Shown here: one piece after another, positions 34,973-43,086 of the stretch
Layout of the letters: every line of letters starts with the position of its first letter
Numbering within the stretch: position 1 is the first letter of the stretch
From: Winogradskya consettensis
Lineage (GTDB): Bacteria; Actinomycetota; Actinomycetes; Mycobacteriales; Micromonosporaceae
NCBI RefSeq assembly: GCF_018332715.1
Contig: NZ_BOQP01000051.1
Coordinates: 186,001-250,000 of the forward strand
DNA length: 64,000 nucleotides
Reading direction: 5' to 3'
The notes under the pieces: model-generated
Database searches by the model: none
What the model saw: the letters and a program-made list of their open reading frames with translations, nothing else
Told to the model about the DNA's origin: nothing
Position numbers and translations under genes: made by a program

Positions 34973-35442
34973 CCGGCCACCTCCAGCAGGGTACGCAGCT
35001 TGGTGCGGGCGTCGGCGAGCGTCGACTTGACCGTCCCCACGGCACAGCCCATGACCGCCGCGGTCTCCACAGTGGTCAGCCCTGCGAAGTAGACGCAGTC
35101 GACGGCCAGCCGTTGCCTGTCGGTGAGGCGGTTCAGGGCTCGCTGCAGGTCGACGCGTTCGTCCGGGAATCCCGCCTCCCCCGCGCCGTCGGGCACTGCG
35201 AGCAGTGGGCGGGACCGTCGTGCCGCCTTGCGGGCCTGGTCGGCGGCGATGGCGAGCAGCCACGATGACGGGGCTCCGCGCGACGGGTCGTACTGGCCGC
35301 GTTTGAGCCAGGCGCGGGTCAGCGCTTCCTGGACGATGTCGTCGCGGTCGGCCGCCGGAGCGAGCCTTGCCACGAGCCTGGCCATCGCACCCAGATGGGG
35401 GCGCACCCACTCGGCGAACGCCGGCCCCGTTGCGATGCTCAC
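34969..35442 (-). CDS. ECF RNA polymerase sigma factor
   Basis: A 157-residue sigma-70 family protein from GTG 35442. Region 2 reads DRDDIVQEALTRAWLKRGQYDPSRGAPSSWLLAIAADQARKAARR, and region 4 reads LTDRQRLAVDCVYFAGLTTVETAAVMGCAVGTVKSTLADAR, a typical ECF helix-turn-helix. It is co-transcribed with and overlaps the downstream membrane protein gene by 4 bases. It probably controls its own operon. No target promoter could be read. Confidence 0.93.
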   Translation of the reverse strand: MSIATGPAFAEWVRPHLGAMARLVARLAPAADRDDIVQEALTRAWLKRGQYDPSRGAPSSWLLAIAADQARKAARRSRPLLAVPDGAGEAGFPDERVDLQRALNRLTDRQRLAVDCVYFAGLTTVETAAVMGCAVGTVKSTLADARTKLRTLLEVAG

Positions 35443-35464
35443 ATCAGTACTACCCGCGCCGGGG

Positions 35465-35490
35465 GCCGTCCGGTTGGGTCACCGGACGGC
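35465..35490 (-). terminator. Hairpin terminator after the L,D-transpeptidase gene
   Basis: A perfect 10-bp stem GCCGTCCGGT/ACCGGACGGC with a 6-base loop lies 15 bases beyond the stop of the gene at 35506, between it and the sigma factor gene. Confidence 0.75.
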
Positions 35491-35505
35491 ATTTCTCACA
35501 GAAAC

Positions 35506-36759
35506 TCAGGCGCCGTACTTGTCGTACGAGACGGTCCAGTCGCCGAGGCCGTTCCAGACGGCGAGGGACTTCGGGGTGTGCCGGACGTCGACGACGTCGC
35601 CGAGGATGAAGTTGTCGTAGACCCATTGGGCGTCGGCGACGCTCAGGTTGACGCAGCCGTGGGAGAGGTTGGCGCGGCCGAGGGACTTGTTCCACGGGGC
35701 GGCGTGCAGGAACTCGCCGGAGTAGCTGATCCGGGTGCACAGCTTGACGATCTCGGGGGCGTAGTAGTTCGGGTCCTTCGGGTCGGTCAGCCCGTAGCTG
35801 GCCGAGCTCATGGAGTGCGACTTCTCCTTGGAGAGGACGACGTGCGGGCCCGAGTTGGTCCAGAAGTGCAGCTGTGAGCCGTCGGCGGCCTTGGAGTAGC
35901 CGCCCCGGCCGGTGCTGGAGGCCATGTCGCGGACCATTTCGCCGTCGATGTAGACCTTGGTGCGGTGGGTGTTGTTGTCCGTGATCGCCAGCAGCTGGCG
36001 GCCGATCTTGAAGTCGGTCTTCTTGGCGGCGGCGCCGTACACACCGTTGCCGAGATTGACGCCGAACGCGTCTACCTTGACGTTGATCGTGGTGCCCTTT
36101 TTCCAGTACTTCGCGGGGCGCCAGTGCACGATCGAGTCGCTCACCCAGAAGAACTTGCCGTCGACGGCGGGCGAGGTCTCCACGGTGATCGCCTTCTCCG
36201 CCGCGGACTTCTTGGAGACTGACTTGCTGAAGGCGACGATGACCGGCTGGCCCATGCCGTACGTACCGCCGGTGCGCAGGACGTTGAGCCCGTTGGCCTG
36301 GAACGTGACGCTCGCGACCTTGCCCGGCTTGAGCGTCGTGAACGTCGACGTCTTCTTCACCTCGGCGCCGAGGCTGTCGACGATGGACGCGTTGACCTTG
36401 TACGTCTTGCCGTAGGCGAGGGTCCCCGTCGAGCGCCAGGTCGCGCCGTCGGCCTGCAGTTCACCGCTGATCTTCTTCGAGCCGGCCACCACGCTGACCG
36501 ATTTCAGGGTGCCGCCCTCGACGGCGACGCTGATGTTCTCGGTCGGCGACACCTTCGCGGCGCCCGCCTTGGGGCTCACGGTCAGGCTGATCGGCTGCGC
36601 GGTGGGCGGGGCGCTCCAGGCGCCGACTTCCGCCGCGTTGCTCGCGGCCTGCGGGGTGCCGCCGGCGGCCTTGCCCGAGGAGGAGCACCCGGCGGCCGCA
36701 AGACCCGCAGCCGCGCCGACACCGACCGCGCCAAGGATTACTCCACGTCGCCTGACCAT
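35506..36759 (-). CDS. L,D-transpeptidase lipoprotein (YkuD domain)
   Basis: A 417-residue protein with an RRR-starting signal and a lipobox (LAAAG-C at about residue 25), so it is probably a lipid-anchored cell-wall enzyme. Two Ig-like domains (about 55-265) lead into a YkuD catalytic domain ending in HAAPWNKSLGRANLSHGCVN, with the conserved His, Ser, His, Gly and nucleophilic Cys. It makes 3-3 cross-links in peptidoglycan and is equivalent in layout to mycobacterial LdtB/Ldt5-type proteins. ATG 36759 follows GGAGAGAG. A longer in-frame start at 36783 is less likely. Confidence 0.93.
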   Translation of the reverse strand: MVRRRGVILGAVGVGAAAGLAAAGCSSSGKAAGGTPQAASNAAEVGAWSAPPTAQPISLTVSPKAGAAKVSPTENISVAVEGGTLKSVSVVAGSKKISGELQADGATWRSTGTLAYGKTYKVNASIVDSLGAEVKKTSTFTTLKPGKVASVTFQANGLNVLRTGGTYGMGQPVIVAFSKSVSKKSAAEKAITVETSPAVDGKFFWVSDSIVHWRPAKYWKKGTTINVKVDAFGVNLGNGVYGAAAKKTDFKIGRQLLAITDNNTHRTKVYIDGEMVRDMASSTGRGGYSKAADGSQLHFWTNSGPHVVLSKEKSHSMSSASYGLTDPKDPNYYAPEIVKLCTRISYSGEFLHAAPWNKSLGRANLSHGCVNLSVADAQWVYDNFILGDVVDVRHTPKSLAVWNGLGDWTVSYDKYGA

Positions 36760-36854
36760 GACTCTCTCTCCGCCGAGGGGCACTCCGCCCGGCGCAGTCT
36801 AGAGATCTTCGGCGCTCCCGTCGATGGCAGTCTCATAACGGTCGATCGGAGCTT

Positions 36855-37313
36855 TCAGGCCCGCTTCACCGCGACCGTGACGCGGTGGGTGGTGGCGTAG
36901 ATCGCGCCGGCCCAGCCCTCGGCGTTGCGGAAGGCCAGGCTCGCGGCGTCGCTCTCGGCGCGGTCCGCGACGATGGTGAACGCGCCGGCCGGCAGCTCAC
37001 GGCGGTAGAACGCCAGCACGCTCTGCGGATCCAGCTCGGTGAGCGTGAACGAGGCGCCCGACTCCCGGTCACTCAGGCCGGTAACGCGGCTGCCCGGCGG
37101 AATGCGGAAAGCGGCGGGCACGTTGCGTACGCCGGCCTGGGCCCGAGTGACGACCGACACCTCCCGGGCGACCGTCCGGGTGCGGGAAGCCGCAACCGGG
37201 ACGACCGCGGCGGGCTCGGCACGCCGTGACTCGACGGGCGCACCGCCGCAGGCGCCGAGGCCGGTGACGGCCAGCAGGGTGGCTACCACGGTGGCGATCC
37301 GCCTGGCGATCAT
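36855..37313 (-). CDS. Small lipoprotein, unknown function
   Basis: A 152-residue protein from ATG 37313 (AGAGGG upstream). It has a signal peptide with lipobox VTGLGAC-GG. The mature part holds IPPGSRVTGLSDRESGASFTLTELD and AFYRRELPAGAFTIVADRA, a pattern seen in small alpha+beta actinobacterial lipoproteins where a residue pair resembles the DUF of the type 'FYRxxLPxxGW'. No specific function was recognised. Confidence 0.75.
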   Translation of the reverse strand: MIARRIATVVATLLAVTGLGACGGAPVESRRAEPAAVVPVAASRTRTVAREVSVVTRAQAGVRNVPAAFRIPPGSRVTGLSDRESGASFTLTELDPQSVLAFYRRELPAGAFTIVADRAESDAASLAFRNAEGWAGAIYATTHRVTVAVKRA

Positions 37314-37374
37314 CGTCTGCCCTCTTTCGTCCGCCGGTGCACATCGGCCGTATGCCACCATCTTCGCCCATCGG

Positions 37375-37659
37375 TCAAGCCGCACCGAGCTGTTCGCCGA
37401 GGAAGGCCGACGCTGCGCGCAGTGCGTCGGGCTCCAGCCGGCAGGGCCGCCACTGCGCCTGCCTGCCGCGAGAGATGAGTCCGGCGCGTTCCAGGACCTT
37501 CAGGTGCCGGGAAACGGCGGGGAGGCTCATGGCGAACGGCGCGGCCAGCTCGCCGACCGTGGCCTCACCCACGGCGAGCCGGGCGAGGATGGCCCGCCGG
37601 GTCGGGTCGGCCAGGGCGCCGAAGACGACACTCAGGCGGTCGCCCGGTGACGGGCTCAT
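37375..37659 (-). CDS. ArsR family transcriptional regulator
   Basis: A 94-residue winged helix-turn-helix protein: ALADPTRRAILARLAVGEATVGELAAPFAMSLPAVSRHLKVLERAGLI, then SRGRQAQWRPCRL for the wing. It lacks the metal-binding ELCVCDL motif of classical ArsR, so it belongs to the non-metal subgroup often paired with SRPBCC or lipid genes. ATG 37659 was chosen because the HTH begins soon after it. It is divergent from Ku across 119 bp. Confidence 0.88.
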   Translation of the reverse strand: MSPSPGDRLSVVFGALADPTRRAILARLAVGEATVGELAAPFAMSLPAVSRHLKVLERAGLISRGRQAQWRPCRLEPDALRAASAFLGEQLGAA

Positions 37660-37778
37660 CACTTCGGACCGGCGCGGTTGATCGGCGGGAAGGTCCGCAA
37701 GGCAGAGGACGAGGGGCGGGTCCCGGCGATGCCAGGGTGGGAAGGGCAGCGACTCCAAGCCGGCAGTGAGGATCTTCT

Positions 37779-38588
37779 GTGCATGCGATCTGGAAGGGCG
37801 CAATCTCGTTCGGGCTCGTCTCCATCTCGGTCAGGTTGTCTGCCGCCACGGAGGATCGGAGCGTGAGGTTCCATCAGGTCCACCGCGCCGACGGCGGCCG
37901 GGTGCGGCACCGCCGGGTCTGCTCGGCATGCGACAGCGAAGTGGCGCTGACCGACATCATCCAGGGGTGGGACGCCGGCGGCGGAGAATTGGTGACGCTG
38001 AGCGATGAAGATGTCACGGATCTGCCCCTACCCAGCGCCCGCACCATCGACGTGCTGAAGTTCGTCCCCGGCGACGAGGTGGACCCGATCCTGTACCGCC
38101 GCACATATTTCCTCGAGCCGGAGGCCGCCGCGCTCAAGCCGTACGCCCTGCTACGCGAGGCGTTGCGGGATGCCGGCCGGGTGGCGATCGTCAAGATCGC
38201 CCTGCGACGGCGCGAGCAGCTGGCCGCCATGAAGGTGCGCGGCGACGTCATCGTCCTGCACACCATGCGCTGGCCCGACGAGCTACGCACCCCGGACTTC
38301 GGCTTCCTGGACGGCACGGTCGAGGTCAAGGACGCCGAGCTGGCCATGGCCGCGTCGCTGATCGACTCGATGAGCGCCGGCTTCGATCCCGTGTCTCTCA
38401 CCGACGATCACCGCGCGGCTCTGCAGGCGGCCGTCGAGGCCAGGCGGCACGGCCGCCCGGCAGCGCCCGCCGACACGCAAGCCGCCGCCACCAGGACCTC
38501 GGACCTGATGGCGGCGCTGGCGGCATCCGTCGACCGCGCCCGGGAGCGGGCGGCCACGCTCAGCGCACCCGCGGACGGCGCACCATGA
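37779..38588 (+). CDS. ku: Non-homologous end-joining protein Ku
   Basis: A 269-residue bacterial Ku. It begins MHAIWKGAISFGLVSISVRL, contains VRFHQVH and the Cys pair in RRVCSACDSEVALTD, and the KFVPGDEVDPILYRRTYFLEP core. It forms a ring-shaped homodimer on double-strand ends and recruits ligase D. No LigD gene is adjacent. The C-terminal tail is Ala/Arg-rich rather than Lys-rich. Its 3' end overlaps the convergent CopC-like gene by 29 bases. Confidence 0.95.
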   Translation: MHAIWKGAISFGLVSISVRLSAATEDRSVRFHQVHRADGGRVRHRRVCSACDSEVALTDIIQGWDAGGGELVTLSDEDVTDLPLPSARTIDVLKFVPGDEVDPILYRRTYFLEPEAAALKPYALLREALRDAGRVAIVKIALRRREQLAAMKVRGDVIVLHTMRWPDELRTPDFGFLDGTVEVKDAELAMAASLIDSMSAGFDPVSLTDDHRAALQAAVEARRHGRPAAPADTQAAATRTSDLMAALAASVDRARERAATLSAPADGAP

Positions 38589-39108
38589 TCAGCACGAGGG
38601 CGGCCACCAGGACGAGGTCCAGGAGAACCAGGGCCAGGGTGCCCCCGTCGCGGTTCATGTGGGCGTGGCCGGCGAGATCGGCGCCGGTCAGGGGGGCCGC
38701 GGGGGCCGCCGCGAAGGCGGTGGAGTCACCGCGCACCATGAACGCGGACTGGCCCGTCACCGCCTTCCCCTCGCCGGTCACGACGTGGTACGCGATCTGG
38801 TACCGCCCCGGGAGGCTCGCCTCGACCCGCACGGAGACGCGGTTGCCGGTCACCACCGGCTCGCCCCGGGAGACCTCGTCGCCGTCCGGCCCGACAGCTA
38901 CCAGATGGATCGTCGTCGGTCGGGGCGCCGCGGTGAAGAGCAGGGAGACCGCGGTGGGCGCCGCGCCGGCCGTCGAGGCGTCCGCGGGCTCGACGGCCTG
39001 CAGGCGTACCGGCTCCGGCACGTCGAGGGCGCGGACCACGACGAACACCGCGAGCGCCGCCAGAATGGCGCCCACCATCAGGTGGCGGCCGGAAAGGGTT
39101 GTCCTCAT
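38560..39108 (-). CDS. CopC-like domain protein, membrane-anchored
   Basis: A 182-residue protein with an N-terminal signal/anchor (MRTTLSGRHLMVGAILAAL), a CopC/YcnJ-like beta-sandwich (TAVSLLFTAAPRPTTIHLV, then SLPGRYQIAYHVVTGEGKAVTGQSAFMV) and a C-terminal membrane helix ending in RRPRVR. CopC domains bind copper at the cell surface; the classical N-terminal His after the signal is not evident here. It starts within the stop of the preceding gene (ATGA), so the two are co-translated and probably act together. Confidence 0.78.
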   Translation of the reverse strand: MRTTLSGRHLMVGAILAALAVFVVVRALDVPEPVRLQAVEPADASTAGAAPTAVSLLFTAAPRPTTIHLVAVGPDGDEVSRGEPVVTGNRVSVRVEASLPGRYQIAYHVVTGEGKAVTGQSAFMVRGDSTAFAAAPAAPLTGADLAGHAHMNRDGGTLALVLLDLVLVAALVLIMVRRPRVR

Positions 39109-39671
39109 ACCGGCTGCGGGGTGCAACTGCACGCCATCGCGTCCGCCTCCGCCCGGTTCGGCCGCAGGTGCAGGTACATAGCGACGACCATCGGGATGAA
39201 GACCACCGTGTTGTAGAACAGGTGCAGTTCGACGCGGGGCAGGAAGAGCTGCAGGATGCTCGTCGGCACGGCACGCCCTGCCAGGAAGTGACCGGTCTGT
39301 GACTGCAGGAGCAGCAGCAGGTGTTCGATGTGATGCCAGAACTGGATCGCCAGCGCCACCGTCCACCACGTCCGGCTGCGGCCGACAAAACCGGGCCGAA
39401 GCAGGATCAGGAAGAAGAGCATCACCAGGGCGTACCCGTAGTGCAGCCACTCGGAGGAGATGAGCCAGGGGAAAGGCATGCCGAGCACGCCCCGCGCCTG
39501 CGGCGGCTTCCAGCCCAGACCCCAGATCTGGTACGCCTGGGCCAGGTGCTCGGCCCAGTGTGCGATCACGATCACCATGAACACGCCCAGCGCGGCCCGG
39601 TGGTGCGCGGAGTTCAGGCTCCAGGGCCTGCCGGTGCTCAGTCGCGGGGCTGAGCTGACTTTGTCGGACAT
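39105..39671 (-). CDS. His-rich multi-pass membrane protein
   Basis: A 188-residue protein from ATG 39671 behind GAGGAGG. It has about four membrane segments carrying clustered histidines (MVIVIAHWAEHLAQ, FWHHIEHLLLLLQSQTGHFL, LPRVELHLFYNTVVF). The His spacing within helices suggests metal or heme binding in the membrane. Coupling to a CopC-like protein points to copper handling, which is inference. No named family was recognised. Confidence 0.7.
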   Translation of the reverse strand: MSDKVSSAPRLSTGRPWSLNSAHHRAALGVFMVIVIAHWAEHLAQAYQIWGLGWKPPQARGVLGMPFPWLISSEWLHYGYALVMLFFLILLRPGFVGRSRTWWTVALAIQFWHHIEHLLLLLQSQTGHFLAGRAVPTSILQLFLPRVELHLFYNTVVFIPMVVAMYLHLRPNRAEADAMACSCTPQPV

Positions 39672-39751
39672 AGCGCCTCCTCGGATAAGACGATCGGGAG
39701 GCGCCGGATGCGAGTCGCTGCAGTGCACCCGGCGCCCGGCGGGACGTCGCG

Positions 39752-40180
39752 CTAGTTGCTGCTGTCGCGAGGACTGTTCTGATAAGCCGCCAGGTGCCAG
39801 CTGCCCTCCCGCTTTGTCACCAGCCAGGAGGCGCGGATGGCGTTGTCAGCGGAGACCGTGGTGTCGTCGCCGAGCAGGAACCCGCCCTCGGTCAGCAGCA
39901 GCCCAACCTCGGCGCTGTAGAACTGCAGGCCGATGGGATCTCCGGTGACCCGGGAGTCCTTGTACGGGCCGGCGAACGCGTCCGCCATGAAGTCGCGGAT
40001 CGCGTCACGACCACTCACGAAGACCCCGGGCAGGATCATCGTGCCGTCGGGGACGAAGACCTCGGCGAAGGCCTGCGCGTCGTTCTTGGCCCAGGCCTCG
40101 ACGATTCTCCCGGGCAGCGCGGCCACGGCGGCGCGGTCGGCGACGGACGGCCCGGATGCTGGTGCGGTACTGGTGGTCAT
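39752..40180 (-). CDS. SgcJ/EcaC-type SnoaL-like protein
   Basis: A 142-residue NTF2-fold protein from ATG 40180 (AGGAG upstream). Landmarks: IVEAWAKNDAQAFAEVFVPDGTMILPG, SGRDAIRDFMADAFAGPYK, LLTEGGFLLGD and SWHLAAYQNSP. This pattern is the SgcJ/EcaC family. SgcJ is encoded in the C-1027 enediyne cluster and homologues recur in enediyne loci. The exact reaction is not settled. It is downstream of the flavin monooxygenase and probably marks the left border of the enediyne cluster. Confidence 0.82.
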   Translation of the reverse strand: MTTSTAPASGPSVADRAAVAALPGRIVEAWAKNDAQAFAEVFVPDGTMILPGVFVSGRDAIRDFMADAFAGPYKDSRVTGDPIGLQFYSAEVGLLLTEGGFLLGDDTTVSADNAIRASWLVTKREGSWHLAAYQNSPRDSSN

Positions 40181-40210
40181 GGTGTCTCCTAGCGTCGGCT
40201 GGCGACGGTC

Positions 40211-40265
40211 GCCAGTGATGGGTTGCCAGTGATGGGTTGCCAGAGATGAGTTGCCGATGGTGGTT
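40211..40265. repeat. 14-bp tandem repeat between monooxygenase and SgcJ-like genes
   Basis: GCCAGTGATGGGTT occurs twice in perfect tandem (40211-40224, 40225-40238). It is followed by GCCAGAGATGAGTT and then a 13-bp degenerate copy. The array fills most of the 92-bp gap between two minus-strand genes. Confidence 0.9.
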
Positions 40266-40272
40266 GCCGGTG

Positions 40273-41451
40273 TCAGACGTACTGGCTGTTGGGCGGCTGC
40301 CCGCAGAGCACCCGCCCGTAAAGCTCCGCGTTGGTGTCCGGGTGCATCAGTGCGTGCAGGCTGACGGCCTGGACGTCGCGCCGGATGCGCTGGATCGGCA
40401 CGTCGAGCAGGTTGGAGGTGCCGCCGCTCGCGTCCGCCAGGACATCGACGGCCCGCAGTGCCAGACGTACGGCAGAGCCCATGTCCGCCCGGGCCCTGGC
40501 ACGCTCCTGAATGCTCCAGTCCGCGCCGGCGGCGGATTTGGCGTCGACGGTGGCGGTGAGCCGGTCGGCGTGGAAGCCCGCCTCGTCGATCTTCATGGCG
40601 GCGTCAGCGACCTGCAGATGGGTCAGCGGCGCCTCCGCCTGGTGGGCGTAGTCGGTATAGGTGATCTTGCGGCCGCCCACCCGTTCCATGAAGGCCTCGT
40701 ACGCCGCGCGCGCCAGGCCCACCGCGGTGCCCACCGACGACGCCGAGGCGACCGGAAGCAGCGGTGCTTCGTAGATCGACCCGTACACGCCCTTGGGCCG
40801 GCTCGACCTGCCCTGCATGACCACGCCCAGCGGCAGGAACCGCGCGTCGGGGACGAACAGGTCCTGCGCGACCGTGCTGACACTCCCGGTCCCCCGCAGC
40901 CCCGCGGTGTGCCAGTCGTCCACGATGTGCAGCTCGGACATCGGAACCAGGGCCACCACGGGCATCGGGTCGCCCTCGGGGCCCACCAGTACCGCGATGA
41001 TCTCCTGCCACTGGCTGTGCAGTGCTCCGGTGATGAAGCTCCACTTGCCGTTGACGACGATGCCGCCCGGCGCGGGAGCCGCCATCGCGGTGGGGCTGAG
41101 CGTGCCGCAGATCCGCACGTCCTCGGTCGCGAAGACCTCCTCGCGGACCTCGGCGGGGAACATCGAGGCCATCCAGGTCGGGATCCAGTGGACCGACGCG
41201 ACCCACGCCGCCGAGGCATCACCCGAGGCCAATGTGGCCGCGACGTCGGCGAGGGTACGGGTGTCACACTCATAGCCCCCGTGGCGTGCCGGTGCACGCA
41301 TGCGGAAGATGCCCACCTCGCTCATCGCGTCGATGACCTCGTCGTGGACCCGGCGATTCTCCTCGGACCACGTCGAGTATTTCTGCAGCAGGGGAACGAT
41401 CCCGGTGGCACGTTCGATCATTTGCTCGCGGGTGGGGCGCTGATGGGTCAC
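40273..41451 (-). CDS. Flavin-dependent monooxygenase (acyl-CoA dehydrogenase fold)
   Basis: A 392-residue protein from GTG 41451 (AAGGAG nine bases upstream). It resembles HsaA/group-D flavin hydroxylases: an N-terminal helical domain (MRAPARHGGYECD), a beta domain (GTLSPTAMAAPAPGG, GKWSFITGALHSQW), and a C-terminal bundle ending in ALRAVDVLADASGGTSNLLDVPIQR, where acyl-CoA dehydrogenases would carry a catalytic Glu region. Such enzymes hydroxylate aromatic substrates with reduced flavin from a partner reductase. In enediyne clusters related enzymes tailor the aromatic side group. It follows the AraC gene by 38 bp, same strand. Confidence 0.85.
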   Translation of the reverse strand: MTHQRPTREQMIERATGIVPLLQKYSTWSEENRRVHDEVIDAMSEVGIFRMRAPARHGGYECDTRTLADVAATLASGDASAAWVASVHWIPTWMASMFPAEVREEVFATEDVRICGTLSPTAMAAPAPGGIVVNGKWSFITGALHSQWQEIIAVLVGPEGDPMPVVALVPMSELHIVDDWHTAGLRGTGSVSTVAQDLFVPDARFLPLGVVMQGRSSRPKGVYGSIYEAPLLPVASASSVGTAVGLARAAYEAFMERVGGRKITYTDYAHQAEAPLTHLQVADAAMKIDEAGFHADRLTATVDAKSAAGADWSIQERARARADMGSAVRLALRAVDVLADASGGTSNLLDVPIQRIRRDVQAVSLHALMHPDTNAELYGRVLCGQPPNSQYV

Positions 41452-41489
41452 GGACTGGCTCCTTGTGAGGGCGGTTGGCGAGAGCGGGA

Positions 41490-42290
41490 TCAGGCGGCGT
41501 ATCCGACGGAACCGGCGTGGTGCCGGCGGCGCGCCGCGAGAGCGGTCGTACGCGCATCGGGCAGCGCCAGCAGCAGCGGCGGGTCGAAGACCCTGGCCGG
41601 GCCCAGGCGCACCGTGGCGACGGCGGCCGATCCGCGGCGGATCCTGATGGGACCGACGCTGGCGACGAACGGTCCGGGAATTCCGTTCTCGCTGATGCTC
41701 CGGACGTCGTTGGGGGTCCGCGGGACCCCTTGGCAGAGCAGGTACCAGATGCCGTCGGGCACCTTGTCGATGATGAAGTGCCCGGCGCCGTTCAGAATCG
41801 TGCAGCGGCTCGGCCGGCCCTCGGGCACCCGGCTCGCGAACAGTCCCGCGAACACCAGGTCGACCTCGGCACACGGATGCATCGAGAGCATTCCGGACAC
41901 GACGCCGTCACCCGAGCAGATGTCCTGGTCGGAAGGCAGGGTCTGGACCATGTGGCTGATTCCCCGGGTCCGCCGGTATTCCGTCGGCGCCAGCCCGACG
42001 CTGCGGGTGAACCGGGAGCTGAACGTGCCCACGCTGTTGTAGCCCACATGAACGCTGATGTCCGCGACGTTCATCGAGGTCGCCAGGAGGAGTTCTTTTG
42101 CCTGCTGGAGTCGCATAGCCGACAGAAAGCGTCCCGGCGACACACCGGTGACCCGCTGGAAGACACGCGTGAAATGGAATTTGCTGAACATTGCGGCGCG
42201 CGCCATGTCGTCGACGGTGAGGTCTTCGCCCATGTTGTTGCGCATCATGTTTAGAGCACGCTCGACCGCATGCTCGAAATGTATTTCCAT
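41490..42290 (-). CDS. AraC family regulator 1
   Basis: A 266-residue regulator from ATG 42290 (GGGGGGCGG directly before). The double helix-turn-helix is N-terminal: GEDLTVDDMARAAMFSKFHFTRVFQRVTGVSP, then MNVADISVHVGYNSVGTFSSRFTRSVGLAPTEYR. The C-terminal part is a beta-rich effector-like domain (AGLFASRVPEGRPSRCTI, FIIDKVPDGIWYLLC). It is paralogous to the regulator at 47380 with the same layout. Position upstream of the monooxygenase gene and near UnbU suggests control of enediyne genes. Confidence 0.9.
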   Translation of the reverse strand: MEIHFEHAVERALNMMRNNMGEDLTVDDMARAAMFSKFHFTRVFQRVTGVSPGRFLSAMRLQQAKELLLATSMNVADISVHVGYNSVGTFSSRFTRSVGLAPTEYRRTRGISHMVQTLPSDQDICSGDGVVSGMLSMHPCAEVDLVFAGLFASRVPEGRPSRCTILNGAGHFIIDKVPDGIWYLLCQGVPRTPNDVRSISENGIPGPFVASVGPIRIRRGSAAVATVRLGPARVFDPPLLLALPDARTTALAARRRHHAGSVGYAA

Positions 42291-43026
42291 CCGCCCCCCA
42301 ATAGAAAGACACAACCACCCAACGGCGCGACTTACGCAACATTCAGCGAGGCACTTCCGGGCTGATTTCCCGCATTCGGAGCCACAACGCCCCGTGCGGC
42401 CCGTACCCCACCTGCAGCCGTCCCGGCCGCCGTCACGGACACCCGCGCACCGGCTGCCACCGACCGGAAAGACTCCAGAGCCCTTGACCCGCCGGCCGGA
42501 CGCGCTCGTCCCGACCGGTCCAGCGGCATGTCACCGCTCCGCCGCCACGGAGGCGACCGGCCGACGTTCATCGAGATCGTCACGTCGTGCATTAACAACT
42601 GCAATCTTCTCGACAATGCCTGGACCAGGCATCTTAGAGATTGCCGTCAATAGAGCACGATCGAAGAAGCGCCCGATTATCGGCGTCGTCGCACCTGCCA
42701 CGTTTTAGCCATTTTATGACTGACAAATAACAACGTGTAGCGGTGTTTCCATTACGAGGAACAATGCCACTTTGTCGCATTCGCCGGCGCGTGCGGTGAC
42801 GTGGAATGGCCTCGGTATCGTCAGCACTACGTCACCGGTCGCCATTACTCACAGAAGTCGGCACCATGCGCGCGGCGCCACGGATCATCCCCGTGAACTG
42901 CGCCGGCGCCGGCTTGCCGGCCGGATGCTTCCCCAGCCGGCCGCCGTTCGACGAACTCTGAGTACTCAGTGAACATGGTCGATAGCTATCAGTAACATCT
43001 GGCTCGCCAGGAAGAACCCGGAACGC
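42291..43026. other. Long intergenic stretch, regulatory, no convincing gene
   Basis: Seven hundred bases between the AraC gene start and the UnbU gene end. A minus-strand frame at 42332-42616 has no Shine-Dalgarno site or family. An AT-rich block at about 42705-42775 is unlike the surroundings and probably carries promoter elements. A 10-bp perfect palindrome GATAGCTATC lies at 42981-42990. Confidence 0.55.
42981..42990. promoter_or_regulatory. Palindrome GATAGCTATC, candidate operator
   Basis: A perfect 10-bp palindrome in the noncoding region between UnbU and AraC regulator 1. Its half-site GATA..TATC echoes the larger inverted repeat at 47170-47206. Function is a guess. Confidence 0.3.
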
Positions 43027-43060
43027 ACGACGGCCGGGGCGCGAGCGCCCCGGCCGTCGT
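43027..43060 (-). terminator. Strong hairpin terminator after UnbU
   Basis: A perfect 16-bp GC stem (left arm ACGACGGCCGGGGCGC, 2-base centre) begins 27 bases after the UnbU stop codon. It should end the UnbV-UnbU transcript. Confidence 0.85.
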
Positions 43061-43086
43061 CGGCATCCGCCGCACGGTGCTGTCGA

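Noticed and set aside
34973..35410. N-terminal extension of the membrane protein through the sigma factor gene
   Set aside because: The sigma factor is encoded in another frame of the same strand with clear region 2 and 4 motifs, and an ATGA start exists at 34972.
41452..41874. Long N-terminal extension of the flavin monooxygenase
   Set aside because: It would overlap the AraC gene by nearly 400 bases, and GTG 41451 has a good ribosome site.
42332..42616. Minus-strand 94-codon frame downstream of the AraC gene
   Set aside because: No Shine-Dalgarno sequence at either start, no recognised family, and composition typical of chance frames in GC-rich DNA.
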